Positions 10,648 through 21,798 of a stretch of 64,000 nt of DNA are shown here, in pieces. The position numbers were made by a program, and so were the translations under genes. Each line of letters starts with the position of its first letter. Within the stretch, counting starts at the first letter, position 1. This DNA is from Buddleja alternifolia (taxonomy: Eukaryota > Streptophyta > Magnoliopsida > Lamiales > Scrophulariaceae), in assembly GCA_019426215.1 (NCBI GenBank), contig CM033401.1, positions 21,705,134 to 21,769,133 of the forward strand, given 5' to 3'. The notes under the pieces were generated by a model that was not told the DNA's origin, did no database searches, and saw only the letters and a program-made list of their open reading frames with translations.

Positions 10648-10824
10648 CTTCTCAACATAACCATCTGGAGTCGCTTCAGTCGCTCCAGGCGCTCTAGTGA
10701 TGACTTCGAGTATTCGAATCGGCCCATCTGAAATGATATCACAAGCACAAAGATAAGCAAATGCTTTGACCTTCCATGAGTCATAATTTGACTCGGTCAA
10801 CTTAGGTACTTTTGAAAATGCCAT
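10648..10824 (-). pseudogene. Gag N-terminal fragment of a Sirevirus-like element
   Basis: Read on the minus strand from the Met at 10824, the product starts MAFSKVPKLTESNYDSWKVK. This parallels the gag start at 36545 (MAFNKMPKLVESNYDSWKLR), the conserved N terminus of copia gag. About 59 codons are retained. The homology then stops at a junction with a plus-strand copia 3' end near 10645. The LTR and primer site lie just upstream in the expected order. Confidence 0.75.
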
Positions 10825-10908
10825 GAAATTTTTTAAAGCAACTAAAATTTTAAAAAGGGATCTGAACAAGCAGTTATGCTTGGAAATTTAAAATTTCAAC
10901 TTCAACCG

Positions 10909-10919
10909 CTCTGATACCA
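10909..10919 (-). other. Primer-binding site (Met tRNA type), minus strand
   Basis: The plus strand reads CTCTGATACCA, so the minus strand reads TGGTATCAGAG, two bases inside the LTR end at 10922. This orients the element as minus strand. Confidence 0.85.
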
Positions 10920-11650
10920 ATTGGTGGTCCCACAATGGCATACAAAAGGGTCGAGAAGGGGGGGGGGGGGGGGGTTGAATAGACCCTGAAGTCTTTTTAG
11001 GACTTCAAAAATTTTGTATTGAAATCTTTTTTGAACGCTTGAGGATAGTAATCACTTGACTAGTCGCTTACAATTGTAGGCGCTTGACTAGTCGCTTACT
11101 TGAAGACTGTTTTATGAAGTTAACTTAGACTTAGTGATTTCAACTATTACAAAGTAGGGTAACGTTTCAATCGCTTAATCAGGGTTAGCACAGTGGAAGT
11201 ATTTTAAAGTCTTCTCTTTGAAAATGTTTTAGCGTTACAAAAGTTTTTCTTTAGTTGCTTTCCTTTTAAATAGTTTTGAACGCTCAGAGGGCTTAGCGCT
11301 TGGCAAAGCGCTTAAGTCTGTTTTGAAAGCTTAGCGTTCACTTTTTGCAAATAGTCGCTTAACTGTTTTAAAGCCTTTAAGAGATGTAATATGCAAATGC
11401 AATGTAAAGCATTAAGACAGTAAAGTGACACAAGAAATTGTAAGGTTCACTGGGTGGTGTAATCCCAGCTATGTCTTTCTTTTCCTTTGCACTCGGAGGC
11501 AATCCACTAAAATGATCCTCAAAGAATCACACAAAATATTCTACAATATAGGGACAAAGGAAGCAATGGATGTGGATGACTTGAGATCCTTGGTCACACA
11601 GATTTCTTCTACAAGCCACTTCAATCCTCTACTTCTGGAAAGACGATCTC

Positions 11651-11750
11651 GAGCTCCTTGATCACACAGACTTCAGCTCCAATGAAGATCTTCTCCAAGA
11701 TGGCCTTGAGCTCCTTGATCACACAAACTTCAGCTCCAATAAAGACCTTT
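11651..11750. repeat. Tandem duplication inside the LTR
   Basis: GAGCTCCTTGATCACACA begins at 11651 and again at 11708 (period 57), followed in both by CTTCAGCTCCAAT. The homologous LTR at 36659-38156 has the block once. Confidence 0.8.
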
Positions 11751-12156
11751 CTTCAACAAGCTTCTCTTACTCAAAAATACTGCTTGTGGAAGTCAACAGT
11801 CTTTCTCACTCAGATGAAAGGTGTTGAGGGTTTATTGTAACAGGGTTTGTTTCATGTTGGGAAGTTCAAACAACTAAGGATGTCTCAATAATAGTTTAGG
11901 GTTCTTCTTGGAAGATGTTTGAGATATCGGGCGACTGTCTGGAATGTATTTGAGAAGCTTTAAGGATATTGGAGCTTCAAGAAAGATCTTCTTCAACAAG
12001 CTTCTCTTACACAAAAATACTGTTTGTTGAAAGAATTAACTTTCTTGAATTTCAATTGGCTATGGAGTTTGGAAGCTTTTTTCTCTCAAATTATTTCTCA
12101 GCTCTCTTTCACGGTTTCGTCTTTTTCTCACACATATAGAGATAGCTGAAGGGTAC

Positions 12157-12164
12157 TATTTATA
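12157..12164 (-). promoter_or_regulatory. TATA box of the minus-strand Sirevirus-like LTR
   Basis: The minus strand reads TATAAATA. It is conserved in position with 37501-37508. Confidence 0.55.
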
Positions 12165-12835
12165 GGGAGGCTTGGGATTTGTCCATTGGACACAAGTCAG
12201 GCGCGTGTTCCTCACGCAGAGCTTCAAATAGTCCATTTTCTGACATTCCTTGATTTCTGCTGATTCCGATTGGACATGAGCATACTTTAGCACTGAAAGG
12301 CTGACAGTCTAGTCAAAAGGTGGCTTGTCCGCAAGTCATACTGTCTTGTCACTTTTAATGCACTTTGAATTTATTTCCCGCTTGGAAATAAATGACCGTT
12401 GCTGATCGGATGACTTGAGGAAGTATTTCAGGTGAATTGCTTGAATGAAATGAGTGCTTGGATCAACACTCCTTGGATAGTCCTTTAGCGTTAGCTGGGC
12501 GCTAAGAACATTCTCTTGAACGCTTGATTCATAACTCCTGAAATAGACTCTTAAGCGCTTGACGGACGCTTAAGATAAATCTTCATCTTCTTCTGACCTC
12601 AGACGCTGATCTTCAACTTCATCTCTAATAGACTCACCTAGAATTCTATTAGCGACTCAGTATCTATCACTTAGTCTAAAATCTACAAAGATAAAAATTA
12701 CCAGCCTCACAAACTAACAAACTTTCAAACGCTTATACATATATTCTATGAAAGTGTATACTTACATTCTTTTGGGATCTAACATGAAATCCTATCTTGT
12801 CATCATCAAAACATCTAACAATGAAATTCCTAACA

Positions 12836-13480
12836 GATGTATTCAACCAAGTCTGGAATCTAGTAGATCCTCCCAAAGGTATTGTACCTATTGGATGCAA
12901 ATGGGTCTATAAGAGAATGATAGGTCCGGATGGCAAGGTGGATACCTGTAAGGCCAGACTAGTGGCGAAAGGGTATAGTCAGAAGGAGGGCATTGCCTAT
13001 GAGGAAACCTTTTCACCAGCAGCTATGATCAAATCCATTAGAATTCTACTTTCAATAGCTGCATACCTGGATTATGAGATCTGGCAAATGGATGTGAAAA
13101 CCGCCTTCCTAAATGGATTCCTCGAGGAGGATATCTATAAGGAGTAGCCCAAAGGTTTTCTATCCAATGTAGATTCTCATAAGGTCTGCAAGTTAAATAG
13201 GTCCATCTATGGACTGAAGCCGGCCTCTCGTAGTTGGAACCTTCGTTTTGATGAAGAAGTACGAAACAACGGCTTTATCAAAAACGAGGATGAACCATGT
13301 GTCTATAAAAAGGTCAGTGGGAGCAAGATATCATTCCTGGTACTATACGTGGACAACATTCTACTTATAGGGAATGATACAGGTTTTCTAACTTCGGTTA
13401 AGACATGGCCTTCAAGCACATTCTCCGTGAAAGACTTAGGAGAAGCCACCCATGTCCTAGGAATTTGAATCTACATGGAT
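12836..13480 (+). pseudogene. Ty1/copia reverse transcriptase fragment with an altered active site
   Basis: The frame enters directly at the Sirevirus-like LTR boundary and shows GCKWVYKR, the KARLVAKGYSQKEG block, YEETFSPAA, and QMDVKTAFLNG. A TAG stop follows at 13145-13147 where the family continues, and homology goes on through SIYGLKPASRSW to the active-site strand. At that strand the canonical copia YVDD reads Tyr-Val-Asp-Asn (13349-13360), so one catalytic Asp is lost. Another stop lies near 13466. The N-terminal RT region, integrase and gag are missing to the left because of the insertion and later loss. Confidence 0.88.
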
Positions 13481-14323
13481 AGATCGAATAAGACAATAGC
13501 TCTCTCCCAAGCCCTCTACTTAGAAAAGGTCCTAAATCGATTTGGGATGAAAAATTCTAAAAGAGGTCTTTTGCCCATGAGACATGGAATTTATCTCTCC
13601 AGAAAGATGAGTCCTCAAAGTGAGGAAGATCGAAGAGAAATGAATACCATCCCCTATGCATCAGCAGTGGGAAGTCTCATGTACGCTATGTTATGCACGA
13701 GACCAGATCTTGCATACGCTGTGAGCGTAGTAAGTAGGTTTCAAGCTAACCCAGGCAAAGAACATTGGATGGCCGTGAAATCAATCTTAAAGTACTTGAG
13801 AATAACTAAAGATATGATCCTCACATATGGCAATGGAGAAATGAAAGTGGATGGTTATACTTATTCAGATTTTCAATCTGACATCGATGACCGAAAATCC
13901 ACTTCTGGGTTCATATTCACTTTGAACGGTGGAGCAGTGTCTTAGTAAAGTTCCAAAAAAAGCACAACTGCCGATTCGACCACCGAAGCTAAATATGTGG
14001 CTGCCTCCAAGGAGGCTATTTTGATAAATAAGTCCATTATTGAACTTCAAGTTGTTCCTAGTATGGAGCTTCCGTTGCCACTATGGTGTGACAACAACGG
14101 AACCATCGCGCAAGCAAAGGAACCAAGGTCTCACGACAAATCCAAACACATAGAGAGGAGATATCACATAATTCGAGAAATCATTGGAAGAGGCGACATC
14201 ACCGTGCAGAAAATAGCCTCAACAGATAACATAGTTGACCCACTCACTAAGCCATTAGCGCAGGCGGTGCTAAAGCAACATCTTGAGAAGATGGGTATAA
14301 GATACCAAAGCGATTGGCATTAA
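13475..14323 (+). pseudogene. Ty1/copia RT C-terminus and RNase H, broken
   Basis: This continues the frame from 12836 and is near-identical to 5690-6517. The first segment (13475-13945) ends at a TAG inside the RNase H region; the second (13997-14323) has the CDN, SKHIERRYH and DPLTKPLAQ motifs. In the first RNase H motif the Asp after GYT is changed to Tyr, unlike the sister copy. A polypurine tract (14329-14337) and LTR follow. Two stops and substitutions show long inactivity. Confidence 0.88.
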
Positions 14324-14338
14324 GTGCAAGTGGGAGAT

Positions 14339-15930
14339 TGTTAGGTATATGCCCTAGATGCCAATGACGACAAATAGTTAGATTAGGGTATCTCATTATG
14401 TTGTACAAACTAGTAAAATGATATTAATAAAGGCATTTGTATTTTGTTCATATAAATCTTTATGGCATCTAAATAAGTATTGAACATATAGTCCATGTGA
14501 ACAAAGGTTTGACTCTTTGCCCTTTGTGGAATAAAGACGTGGCATGGGAAGAGTCTTACACCTTATCACTTAAAAGGGTTCGCAAGTCAAAGAATCTTAA
14601 TTGGGCATAAGATTCGCTTGTATGACACATGCTCTGACGATGAGTGGCCAGTCGCACACTATATGGTAGTGGAGCAAGTATCATAGATATTTAAATGGAA
14701 TTGACATATATCGAACACGTCTCTTAGTACTTCGATCACATGGGAGTTACTACTCGTGACGACCAATGATTGGACCTACTGATCGAATAGTATGCGTGAG
14801 CCTTAGACCTGAGGGTTCCTGATCCATGTGCTTGTATATTGGATCTGTTACCATAGTCGTTGGACCTATCACCCACCCGTCGTTGGGGTCGACCTCGAAG
14901 TGCGATACAGAGACACGTAGCACTTGATCAGTGATCGCCAAGATGGGATTCACTGTCTCGATGTACCAGAAGTATCCTGTGCGATTATAGCTACTGAAAT
15001 TATATTGTCTTTGGCCAAGCATAACAACTAATCATGTGGGGCCATTGAGGTAGTTTATAGTAATTTCATTATGCTTATCTAATGCCAAGTATCACGTTTA
15101 GTGAGTTTGACATTTTCCCATGACTCTCACGTGATCGGATACGTCAGTGAAGGGCTTATACTCATAGTAATTTTGATCAAGAGTTCAAAATGATTCGTTC
15201 TGTTCGTACTCACTGGGTTACGATGTGGTCCCACTGGACTGCCTAGGTGACACCACATCCTAGGTAATTCCTGCCCTTTGTCATTGGATGCAGTGATATC
15301 GCTACCTGACCCCCTTCGGCTTAAACGGGACCGTCTGTACATCTTATTGTGATTCACCTATATATGACTGGTGTATTCCATTGCGTAATAGTTACACTCT
15401 TATTGTGTGAAAAGCATATTTGAAAATGACATGCACAAGTACTCGTTTTTACGCAAGAATTTTGCATTTTTTTTAATAAGTGATTTTTTTGTAACCCAAG
15501 GCTTTTGCACTTTGCTCCAATAATCGTTGAGTATAATGTTATGATTTCCAAATGCTTGACACTTTTTAGATCGATCTTTTGCATTTAAAAGAAAACACCC
15601 ATCACACGACCACTGGCACTCACTAAGTCTTTGCTTACGTATTTTTTCTTCCTTTCTTCCAGTCATGGGCAAGAGCGGGTGGCAATAGCTTGATGTACCT
15701 TTTGGGGAACTTTTGTAATGGTCATCTTTTGACTTCCGTCGTTAGCAACCTTATTGACGTGTTAGACGTGATACATGACGATTATCTGTAGTAGTATGGG
15801 TTTGTACTAAGCTAAACGATGATGATATCTTTGTGTATTTGTTTCCGCTGCTAGCCTTTGTCTTTATAGAACATATCTTTTAGTTATCATGCCACTTTAA
15901 TATCGTGCCACCTTAAGTTCGGGCGTTACA
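14339..15930 (+). repeat. Copia LTR (plus)
   Basis: It starts TGTTAGGTATATGCCC after the polypurine tract and ends GGGCGTTACA at 15930, 1592 bp. The start motif matches LTRs at 1-312 and 51899. The next bases, TTAGTGGTA, look like the spacer and first bases of a Met primer-binding site before being cut by the hAT terminus at 15938. This would place a PBS after an LTR that follows pol. Confidence 0.8.
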
Positions 15931-17203
15931 TTAGTGGTAGGACTATCAACTGAGCCAGGTATGCCCAAAGCCCGATGGTTCAGCCCGCTTATATATGAGC
16001 CGAGCTTAATTGAATATGAGCAGGGCCGAGTTTGAGCTTTTAGGTTGAACCCGATAAATTTGTGAGTCAAGTCTGAGGTTAGCACGGCTCAGCCCGAATT
16101 GAGCACGGCTCGATTAAAAGTTCAATTATATATATATATAATATTAGACATATATTAGTATATCAAAAATATTCTCAATTTTTATACTTTATTAGAAAAT
16201 AGCTAAACATTGTTTTATGTGCAAAAGTTAATTGCTAGGTGACTTCTAGCCGTCCACCCTTCCAGATCAATGCCTGATTGCCTTCTAATTAATCATTTTA
16301 TCTTCCACAAATTAAGACATTCCATTATTGATCTAACAAAAAAAGGATTTTTGTACTTGAAAAAAAATTATAAAGTGAGTTTACCAACTCTTTGGGCTAC
16401 GGAAAAAAAATGAAGATTGAAGGGTCATTTGAATCTATATTTTAGTGGGTTTTTCAATTCTTAGTGATCAAGAATTCAACAAACAAGTTAGATTAATAGT
16501 CAAATTCTCTAAGCATTATTGGGATTTCCTCATGGAGGTAATTGTTACTATTACTTTTAAATATTATTTTAATTTTATGAGTAGTAATTCTGTAGAACAT
16601 TAGGATTTATGCAATCTTTGAAGTCAGATCTTTGAAGTGGGGTATTTGAAGTTTTTACAATCTTTTTAAAACCATTTGAATAAATTTTTCACTTGATACT
16701 TCATTTTGTAATTACTCTCTAAGCTTATGTGTTTCGATGTGTATATTTGTTTCCCTGATATGAGACTTATTAGAGCAGAATATTCAACAAAAAATTAGAT
16801 CAAAACAAGTGTTCAATGTATTTTTCTTGAGAAAAATACTAAAACAAGATAGTAGCATTTATAAGTTTGCAATATGTACGAAAGTGTACACTAAAAACCA
16901 CCCCTCTTTGTCTTTTTTTTTCCTATACATTTAATTTCATTGCAGGGTAATATTTACTTGCTAATTTATTTATTTTTTTGTTTCATTTTTTTTTAATTTT
17001 ATTAGTTATGTTTTGTGTAGAATATTGGAATGACCTATGTTGTTTAAGTATTTAATAGTAGTCACTTATATCAAACATGTTTAAATTTTAAGATTTAAAA
17101 TGTATTATGATTGTACTACTTTTTTTATTATAATAATTTGATTCCTTATATTACTGAAATTATTTAATATTACATTTTTAGGTATCACCTAAAAACAGTG
17201 GAG

Positions 17204-19413
17204 ATGTTATGGAGGTAGAAGCTGGTGAAACAAGTTTGGGCAATGTTTCGAAAAGGAAAAAGGGGATGTGAAATTAAGATCTGATGTGTGGAAGCATTTC
17301 ACTAAGTTTGAGAACAAAGAAGGAAAAGCAAAACGCAAATGCAACTACTGCCAAAAGATATTTTCTTGCCCAAGCAAAGGTTAGAGAGGATTTTCTATCC
17401 CACAATGGTGTGCCACAATAGTGTCACATCATTGTGGGATTGACAAGTGTCTATTTAAAAAAAACTGTTAATAATAATTTAAATTAAATGGACACTTGTC
17501 AATCCCACAATAATGTGACACCATTGTGGCACACCATTGTGGGATAGAAGATCCGTTCTGAGCAAAAGTGGAACGACGCATTTACTTTGCCATATCAAAG
17601 AATTAAATGCGCTGTTTATTGAAAAAAACATTTAAATAACAAGACCGACAAGTCTCAGGCTCTTCTCAATTTTGAGAAGGAAAATCATTAGCAAATAGAC
17701 AAACTCGCTGCATGGAAATTTGATAAAGCGAAAAGTAGGGATGATCTCATCAAACTAATTATTGTTTGTGAGCTACCATTAATTTTGTCGATGACTCAAC
17801 TTTTAGGAAGTTTGTTCATATTCTTTGTCCAAGATTCAAGTTTATTTCTAGAAATACCGTGAGGAGTGATTGCATGAAGATAAGATGAGAAGAGAAAATT
17901 GATGGAGATTCTATAAAAATCAAGTGCAAGGATATGTCTTACAACTGAACATGGACCTCCAAGACAGAGTTGACATTTATGGCTCTAACTGCTCATTTTA
18001 TTGATGACATTTGGAAACTACATAAGAAAATAATTAACTTCGTCATTGTTCCTGTTAATGTAAGTGGAGAAAATCTAGCTGGCATCATCACTAATTGTTT
18101 GGTTGAATGGAATCTGGAAAAAGTTTGCACCATTACAATGGATAATCATGCTGCTAAGGATGTTGTAGTTGCTATTCTTGCGGAGCAATATTCTTCTAGA
18201 GGCTTATTATTACTAGATGGTCGGCATTTCAAGTAAGGTGTTGGTGTCATGTGCTCAATTTGATTGTGCAAGATAGACATTTGATTGTGCAAGATGGAAT
18301 CGACGAAATCAAAGGTTCTATCTATAGAGTGAGAAATGCAGTCAAATATGTGAAAGCATCACCGAAAAGAAAACTTGCGTTTCTTAATCATGTTGATCAA
18401 GAACATATATCTCGAGGTAAAATGTGGGTACTTGATGTTTGCACTCAATAAAATTCAACATATTTAATGCTTGGATCTGCTTTGCATTATAGAAAAGCTT
18501 ATAATCGCATGCGATCACGAGATGTGCAATTCAAAGATCCACCAATGGTAGAGGATTGGGAAAAAGATATGAAGGTTCTTAAGCTTTTAGAGACCTTCAA
18601 TACTGTGACGAAAATCTTTTTAGGGACTGAATATTGCACGACAAATGTGTTTTTTCGAGAGGTGTACCGAATATTAATATTATTGCGTGAAACATCAAAA
18701 GATCTTAGCACATTGTTGGGAAAGATGGCATTCAATATGCTTATAAAGTTTGAGAAGTATTGGGTTGAAAAAGAACCAAATTTGTTGCTCTCGATTGCTC
18801 TAGTTCTTGACCCAAGATATAAACTAAAGTATCTGGACTTTTGCTACAAGAAAATTTATGACCATCTTCTAGCAACAAGCTCGATGAATCGCGTGAAAAA
18901 GAAGCTCCAAAATCTATTTAATGAATATCTTGTTGTTTACCAATCTTCGAATCACCATGAGAAGACCTCCAAAAAGTCTAAGGACATTGCAATGTTTGAT
19001 AGTGCATCAGATATTGATATGATGACTGAGTTTTACAAATTTGTCGAACAAGAAAATACAAGTAGTGAGGATAAGGCTGAATTGGATATATACTTGGAGG
19101 AAAAATTGCACATTAGCAAAAAGGCTCTAGAGGGTGATTTTAACATTTTAGATTGGTGGAAGTTAAACTCATCAAAATATCCTATAATGGCTAGAACGGC
19201 ACGCGATATTCTTGCAATTCTAGTATTGTCTGTTGCTTCCGAGAGTGCATTTAATACTGAGGACGAGTTCTAAACAAGTTTCGAAGTTTGTTGCTTCCTG
19301 CAACAGTTGAAGCACTAATTTGCTCTCAAGATTGGATACGTGGAGGAAATATGTAGTATGAATGTGATTACGAATTTGATGCAGATTTTTTCGATAATAT
19401 GAGAAAAATATAA
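17204..19413 (+). pseudogene. hAT-family transposase, left copy, with stops and frameshifts
   Basis: The N-terminal segment shows a BED-type zinc finger start (DVWKHFTKFENKEGKAKRKC, then NYCQ) and is interrupted by the MITE at 17382-17560. The middle has the segments at 17970-18236 (TMDNHAAKD) and 18251-18451. The largest open piece, 18467-19273, runs through the RNase H-like domain to the C-terminal dimerisation motif WWKLNSSKYPIMARTARDIL and SVASESAF. Lesions include a TAA at 18449-18451, where hAT proteins normally have a Trp after Thr-Arg, a frameshift near 19260, and a TAG at 19354. The TAA and the frameshift are also in the right copy. A local duplication of TTTGATTGTGCAAGAT near 18257-18296 is private to this copy. 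Confidence 0.88.
17382..17560. mobile_element. Palindromic hAT-type MITE inside the transposase
   Basis: It is almost fully self-complementary: CTATCCCACAATGGTGTGCC near the left, with its complement near the right, and only a short AT centre. The flanks GCAAAGGT (17374-17381) and GCAAAAGT (17562-17569) form an 8 bp duplication with one mismatch. The right hAT copy has the uninterrupted site (CCCAAGCAAAAGTGG on the minus strand near 24338-24352), proving that it is an insertion. The ends TAGAG and CAGAA fit hAT termini. Confidence 0.88.
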
Positions 19414-19714
19414 TTTATGATTTGAATATCACTTTATTGAGTTGATTATCATATTGTTGTTTTCTCTTTTTTGCAGCCCTTATGATTTCCTAGTCTTGTT
19501 TGGTTTAATTGTCCTATGAACTTGCACTAAATGTAAGTTTTCATTAACCTTGTGCTGCAATTTAATATCCCGCATTATAATCTCTCATATATTTATTTAT
19601 TAAGTTAAAGCTAAATTATTTAGTTGGGTAAGCTAAAGATAATTGTTTTATAGATTCTATGTTGGAATTTGGATGCTTGGTGAGATTACGAAGGCGGATT
19701 GTCAATATAAGATC

Positions 19715-19930
19715 TTTCTCGGAAGAGAATTTGCAATTCTTTTTTAGTTGTTATATTATATCGTTTTTACTTTTTAAGGACTCAAATTTTATTAGTAATT
19801 TTTTCGTATGAATTTTGAATTCATTCTTGGAAGAGAATTTGCAATTCTTTTTTAGTTGCTATATTATATTGTTTTTACTTTTTAAGGACTCAAATTTTAT
19901 TAGTAATATTTTCGTATGAGTTTTGAATTC
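19715..19930. repeat. ~108 bp tandem duplication, left arm only
   Basis: GGAAGAGAATTTGCAATTCT begins near 19720 and again near 19826, each followed by TTTTACTTTTTAAGGACTC. The right arm has a single copy near 22100-22205. Confidence 0.8.
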
Positions 19931-20025
19931 AAAGTATTGCTTAATGGTTATGGTTTGATTACAAATTTGAAATTTATATCTCATTACTATAATCTCATTA
20001 GACTATGTTAAATTAGTATTCCGTA

Positions 20026-20643
20026 CAGTGGCGGATTTAGAAGTTTAGGTAAGTGGGGGCACTAGGGACAGAGCCAGAAATTTTACCACGGGGCCAAATT
20101 TATTGTGATATAGCTATACAATTTATTTTTTGCCAAATAGATGACGTATTAAAGGGGGGTGTGGGGGGCTTGCCCCCCGCGGTACGGTACGCTATATTTA
20201 TGGGGGAAAATATAATAAGGAACGAGGTTTAATTACAACTTTTGACATATTTTATACTCTTATATCTCTTTCGTTATAGCCAGGATTTTGGGGGGGGGGG
20301 GGGGCAACTAATAAAGGGAGAAAACGTGATATATTTCAATCTTGAGGGGGGGGGGTGAAATTCAAATATAAAAAATTTTGTAAAGTAAAAAAAATGATTT
20401 TTCAAAATTGATGGGGGGGGGGGGGGGCGAGCGCCCCCCCCAGTCCCCCCCCCCCCCCCCCCCCCCCCCCGGCGGCTCCGTCCCTAGGGGGCACAATTTA
20501 CCGAGAGTGAGATGAAAATTGGAATTGAGGGACATTAATGTAATTTACAAATTAAAATTAAAAAATATGTATATATTAAAAAAAATTGAGTGGGGGCACT
20601 GTCTCCCCCCCCCCTCCTTTCAGTGGTTGTAGACCCGCCACTG
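20026..20643. mobile_element. hAT-type MITE (CAGTGGCGG ends) with a nested MITE
   Basis: The termini are CAGTGGCGGATTT and, on the minus strand, CAGTGGCGGGTCT. A perfect 8 bp duplication ATTCCGTA flanks it at 20018-20025 and 20644-20651. The right arm of the inverted duplication has an empty site with one ATTCTGTA (minus strand near 21998-22005). Its own length without the nested element is about 190 bp. Confidence 0.92.
20063..20486. mobile_element. hAT-type MITE (TAGGGAC ends) nested in the previous one
   Basis: The termini are TAGGGACAGAGCC and, on the minus strand, TAGGGACGGAGCC. A perfect 8 bp duplication GGGGGCAC lies at 20055-20062 and 20487-20494. It is non-coding and contains long G and C homopolymers (for example around 20289-20303 and 20447-20470). 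Confidence 0.9.
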
Positions 20644-20981
20644 ATTCCGTATGCATTTCATTGAAATAAAAAAAATTGTGAGCTGGCTCAAAATAAGCCT
20701 GAAGGTCATATAAATACGTGAGCTGAGTTTGGACAGAGCCAAAGAAAAATAATATGGGCTGAGTTTGAGCTTATGGCCGATAGGACTGATGATATTTGAG
20801 CTTGAGCGGGCTGAAGCTCGGCTCATAAAGCCCGATTGACAGGCCTATCTATGTCCCTATATGAGAATTCAATTAACAAACATGCATTACTCGATTTATG
20901 AGGTTTTCCCGTTATCGGAAAGCTACACAAAAGAACCGAATCTATTCCTAGTCAATTCTATGAAGTTATTTCATTTTTTAT

Positions 20982-21685
20982 TTTCGAGCATGAACTAATT
21001 TCTTTTGACTAATGCCAAATTATGATTTATCTTTTATGAATTTGTATTTTTGATTATTTCTTGGCAAGCTATGTGTTCAATAGTTGTGTTTAATACTTAT
21101 AAGTACTTGATCATCACTTCTTCGATATAATGCTTAACTTAGATTCTGGGAGGATGTAGGTTAAGATAGACTGGGCAATTGAACATCACATCATAGAAGT
21201 TAGGGATGTTGTTCATTTGTCATTTTCGAGCATGAACTAATTTCTTTTTACTAATGCCAAATTATGATTTATCTTTTATGAATTTGTATTTTCGATTATT
21301 TCTTGGCATGCTATTTGTTCAATAGTTGTGTTTAATACTTTTAAGTGCTTGATCATCACTTATTCGATATAATGCTTAGCTTAGATTCTGGGAGGATGTA
21401 GGTTAAGATAGATTGGGCAATTAAACATCACATCATAGAATTTAGGGATGTTGTTCATTCTTTATTTTTGAGCATGAACTAATTTCTTTTTACTAATGCC
21501 AAATTATGATTTATCTTTTATGAATTTGTATTATTGATTATTTCTTGGCATGCTATTTGTTCAATAGTTGTGTTTAATGCTTTTAAGTGCTTGATCATCA
21601 CTTATTCGATATAATGCTTAGCTTAGATTCTGGGAGGATGTAGGTTAAGATAGATTGGTAGATTGGACAATTGAACATCACATCA
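20982..21685. repeat. Three ~240 bp tandem repeats at the centre of the inverted duplication
   Basis: Units start near 20982, 21222 and 21463, each with GAGCATGAACTAATTTCTTT and later GATTCTGGGAGGATGTAGGT. They diverge only by scattered substitutions. They fill the spacer between the two arms and appear in one orientation only. Confidence 0.9.
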
Positions 21686-21798
21686 TAGAATTGATTAGGA
21701 ATAGATTCGATTCTTTTGTGTAGCCTTCCGATAACAAGAAAATCACATAAATCGAGTACTGCATGTTTGTTAATTGAATTCTCATATAGGGATATATA

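Larger units (their letters stand above)
10922..12835 (-). repeat. Sirevirus-like 5' LTR (minus) with internal duplications
   Basis: The ends correspond to TGTTAGGAATTTC (minus-strand start at 12835) and GGGACCACCA (end at 10922). At 1914 bp it is longer than its relatives (about 1.5 kb). The extra length is explained at least partly by a 57 bp tandem duplication at 11651-11750 and a repeated block (TTCTTCAACAAGCTTCTCTT) at about 11749 and 11991. A TATA box (TATAAATA on the minus strand) lies at 12157-12164. A run of 17 G occupies 10958-10974. Its insertion separates a copia RT frame from its 5' half at 12836. Confidence 0.85.
15938..20847 (+). mobile_element. hAT DNA transposon, left copy (plus), non-functional
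   Basis: The terminal inverted repeats are TAGGACTATCAA (15938) and, on the minus strand from 20847, TAGGCCTGTCAA. Subterminal regions are rich in GAGCCGAGCT-type repeats. A broken hAT transposase lies inside. The left flank ATTAGTGG (15930-15937) does not match the right flank TCTATGTC (20848-20855), so this copy has no 8 bp target duplication. It carries MITEs at 17382-17560 and 20026-20643 and a tandem duplication at about 19715-19930. Confidence 0.85.

Noticed and set aside
18499..18735. Minus-strand frame of 78 codons over the hAT transposase
   Set aside because: It lies opposite the plus-strand transposase, which has clear motifs; it is a shadow.
20430..20475. Possible G-quadruplex or CpG-like regulatory site from the long C run
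   Set aside because: The runs sit inside a nested non-coding MITE and are of variable or uncertain length; there is no evidence of a regulatory role.
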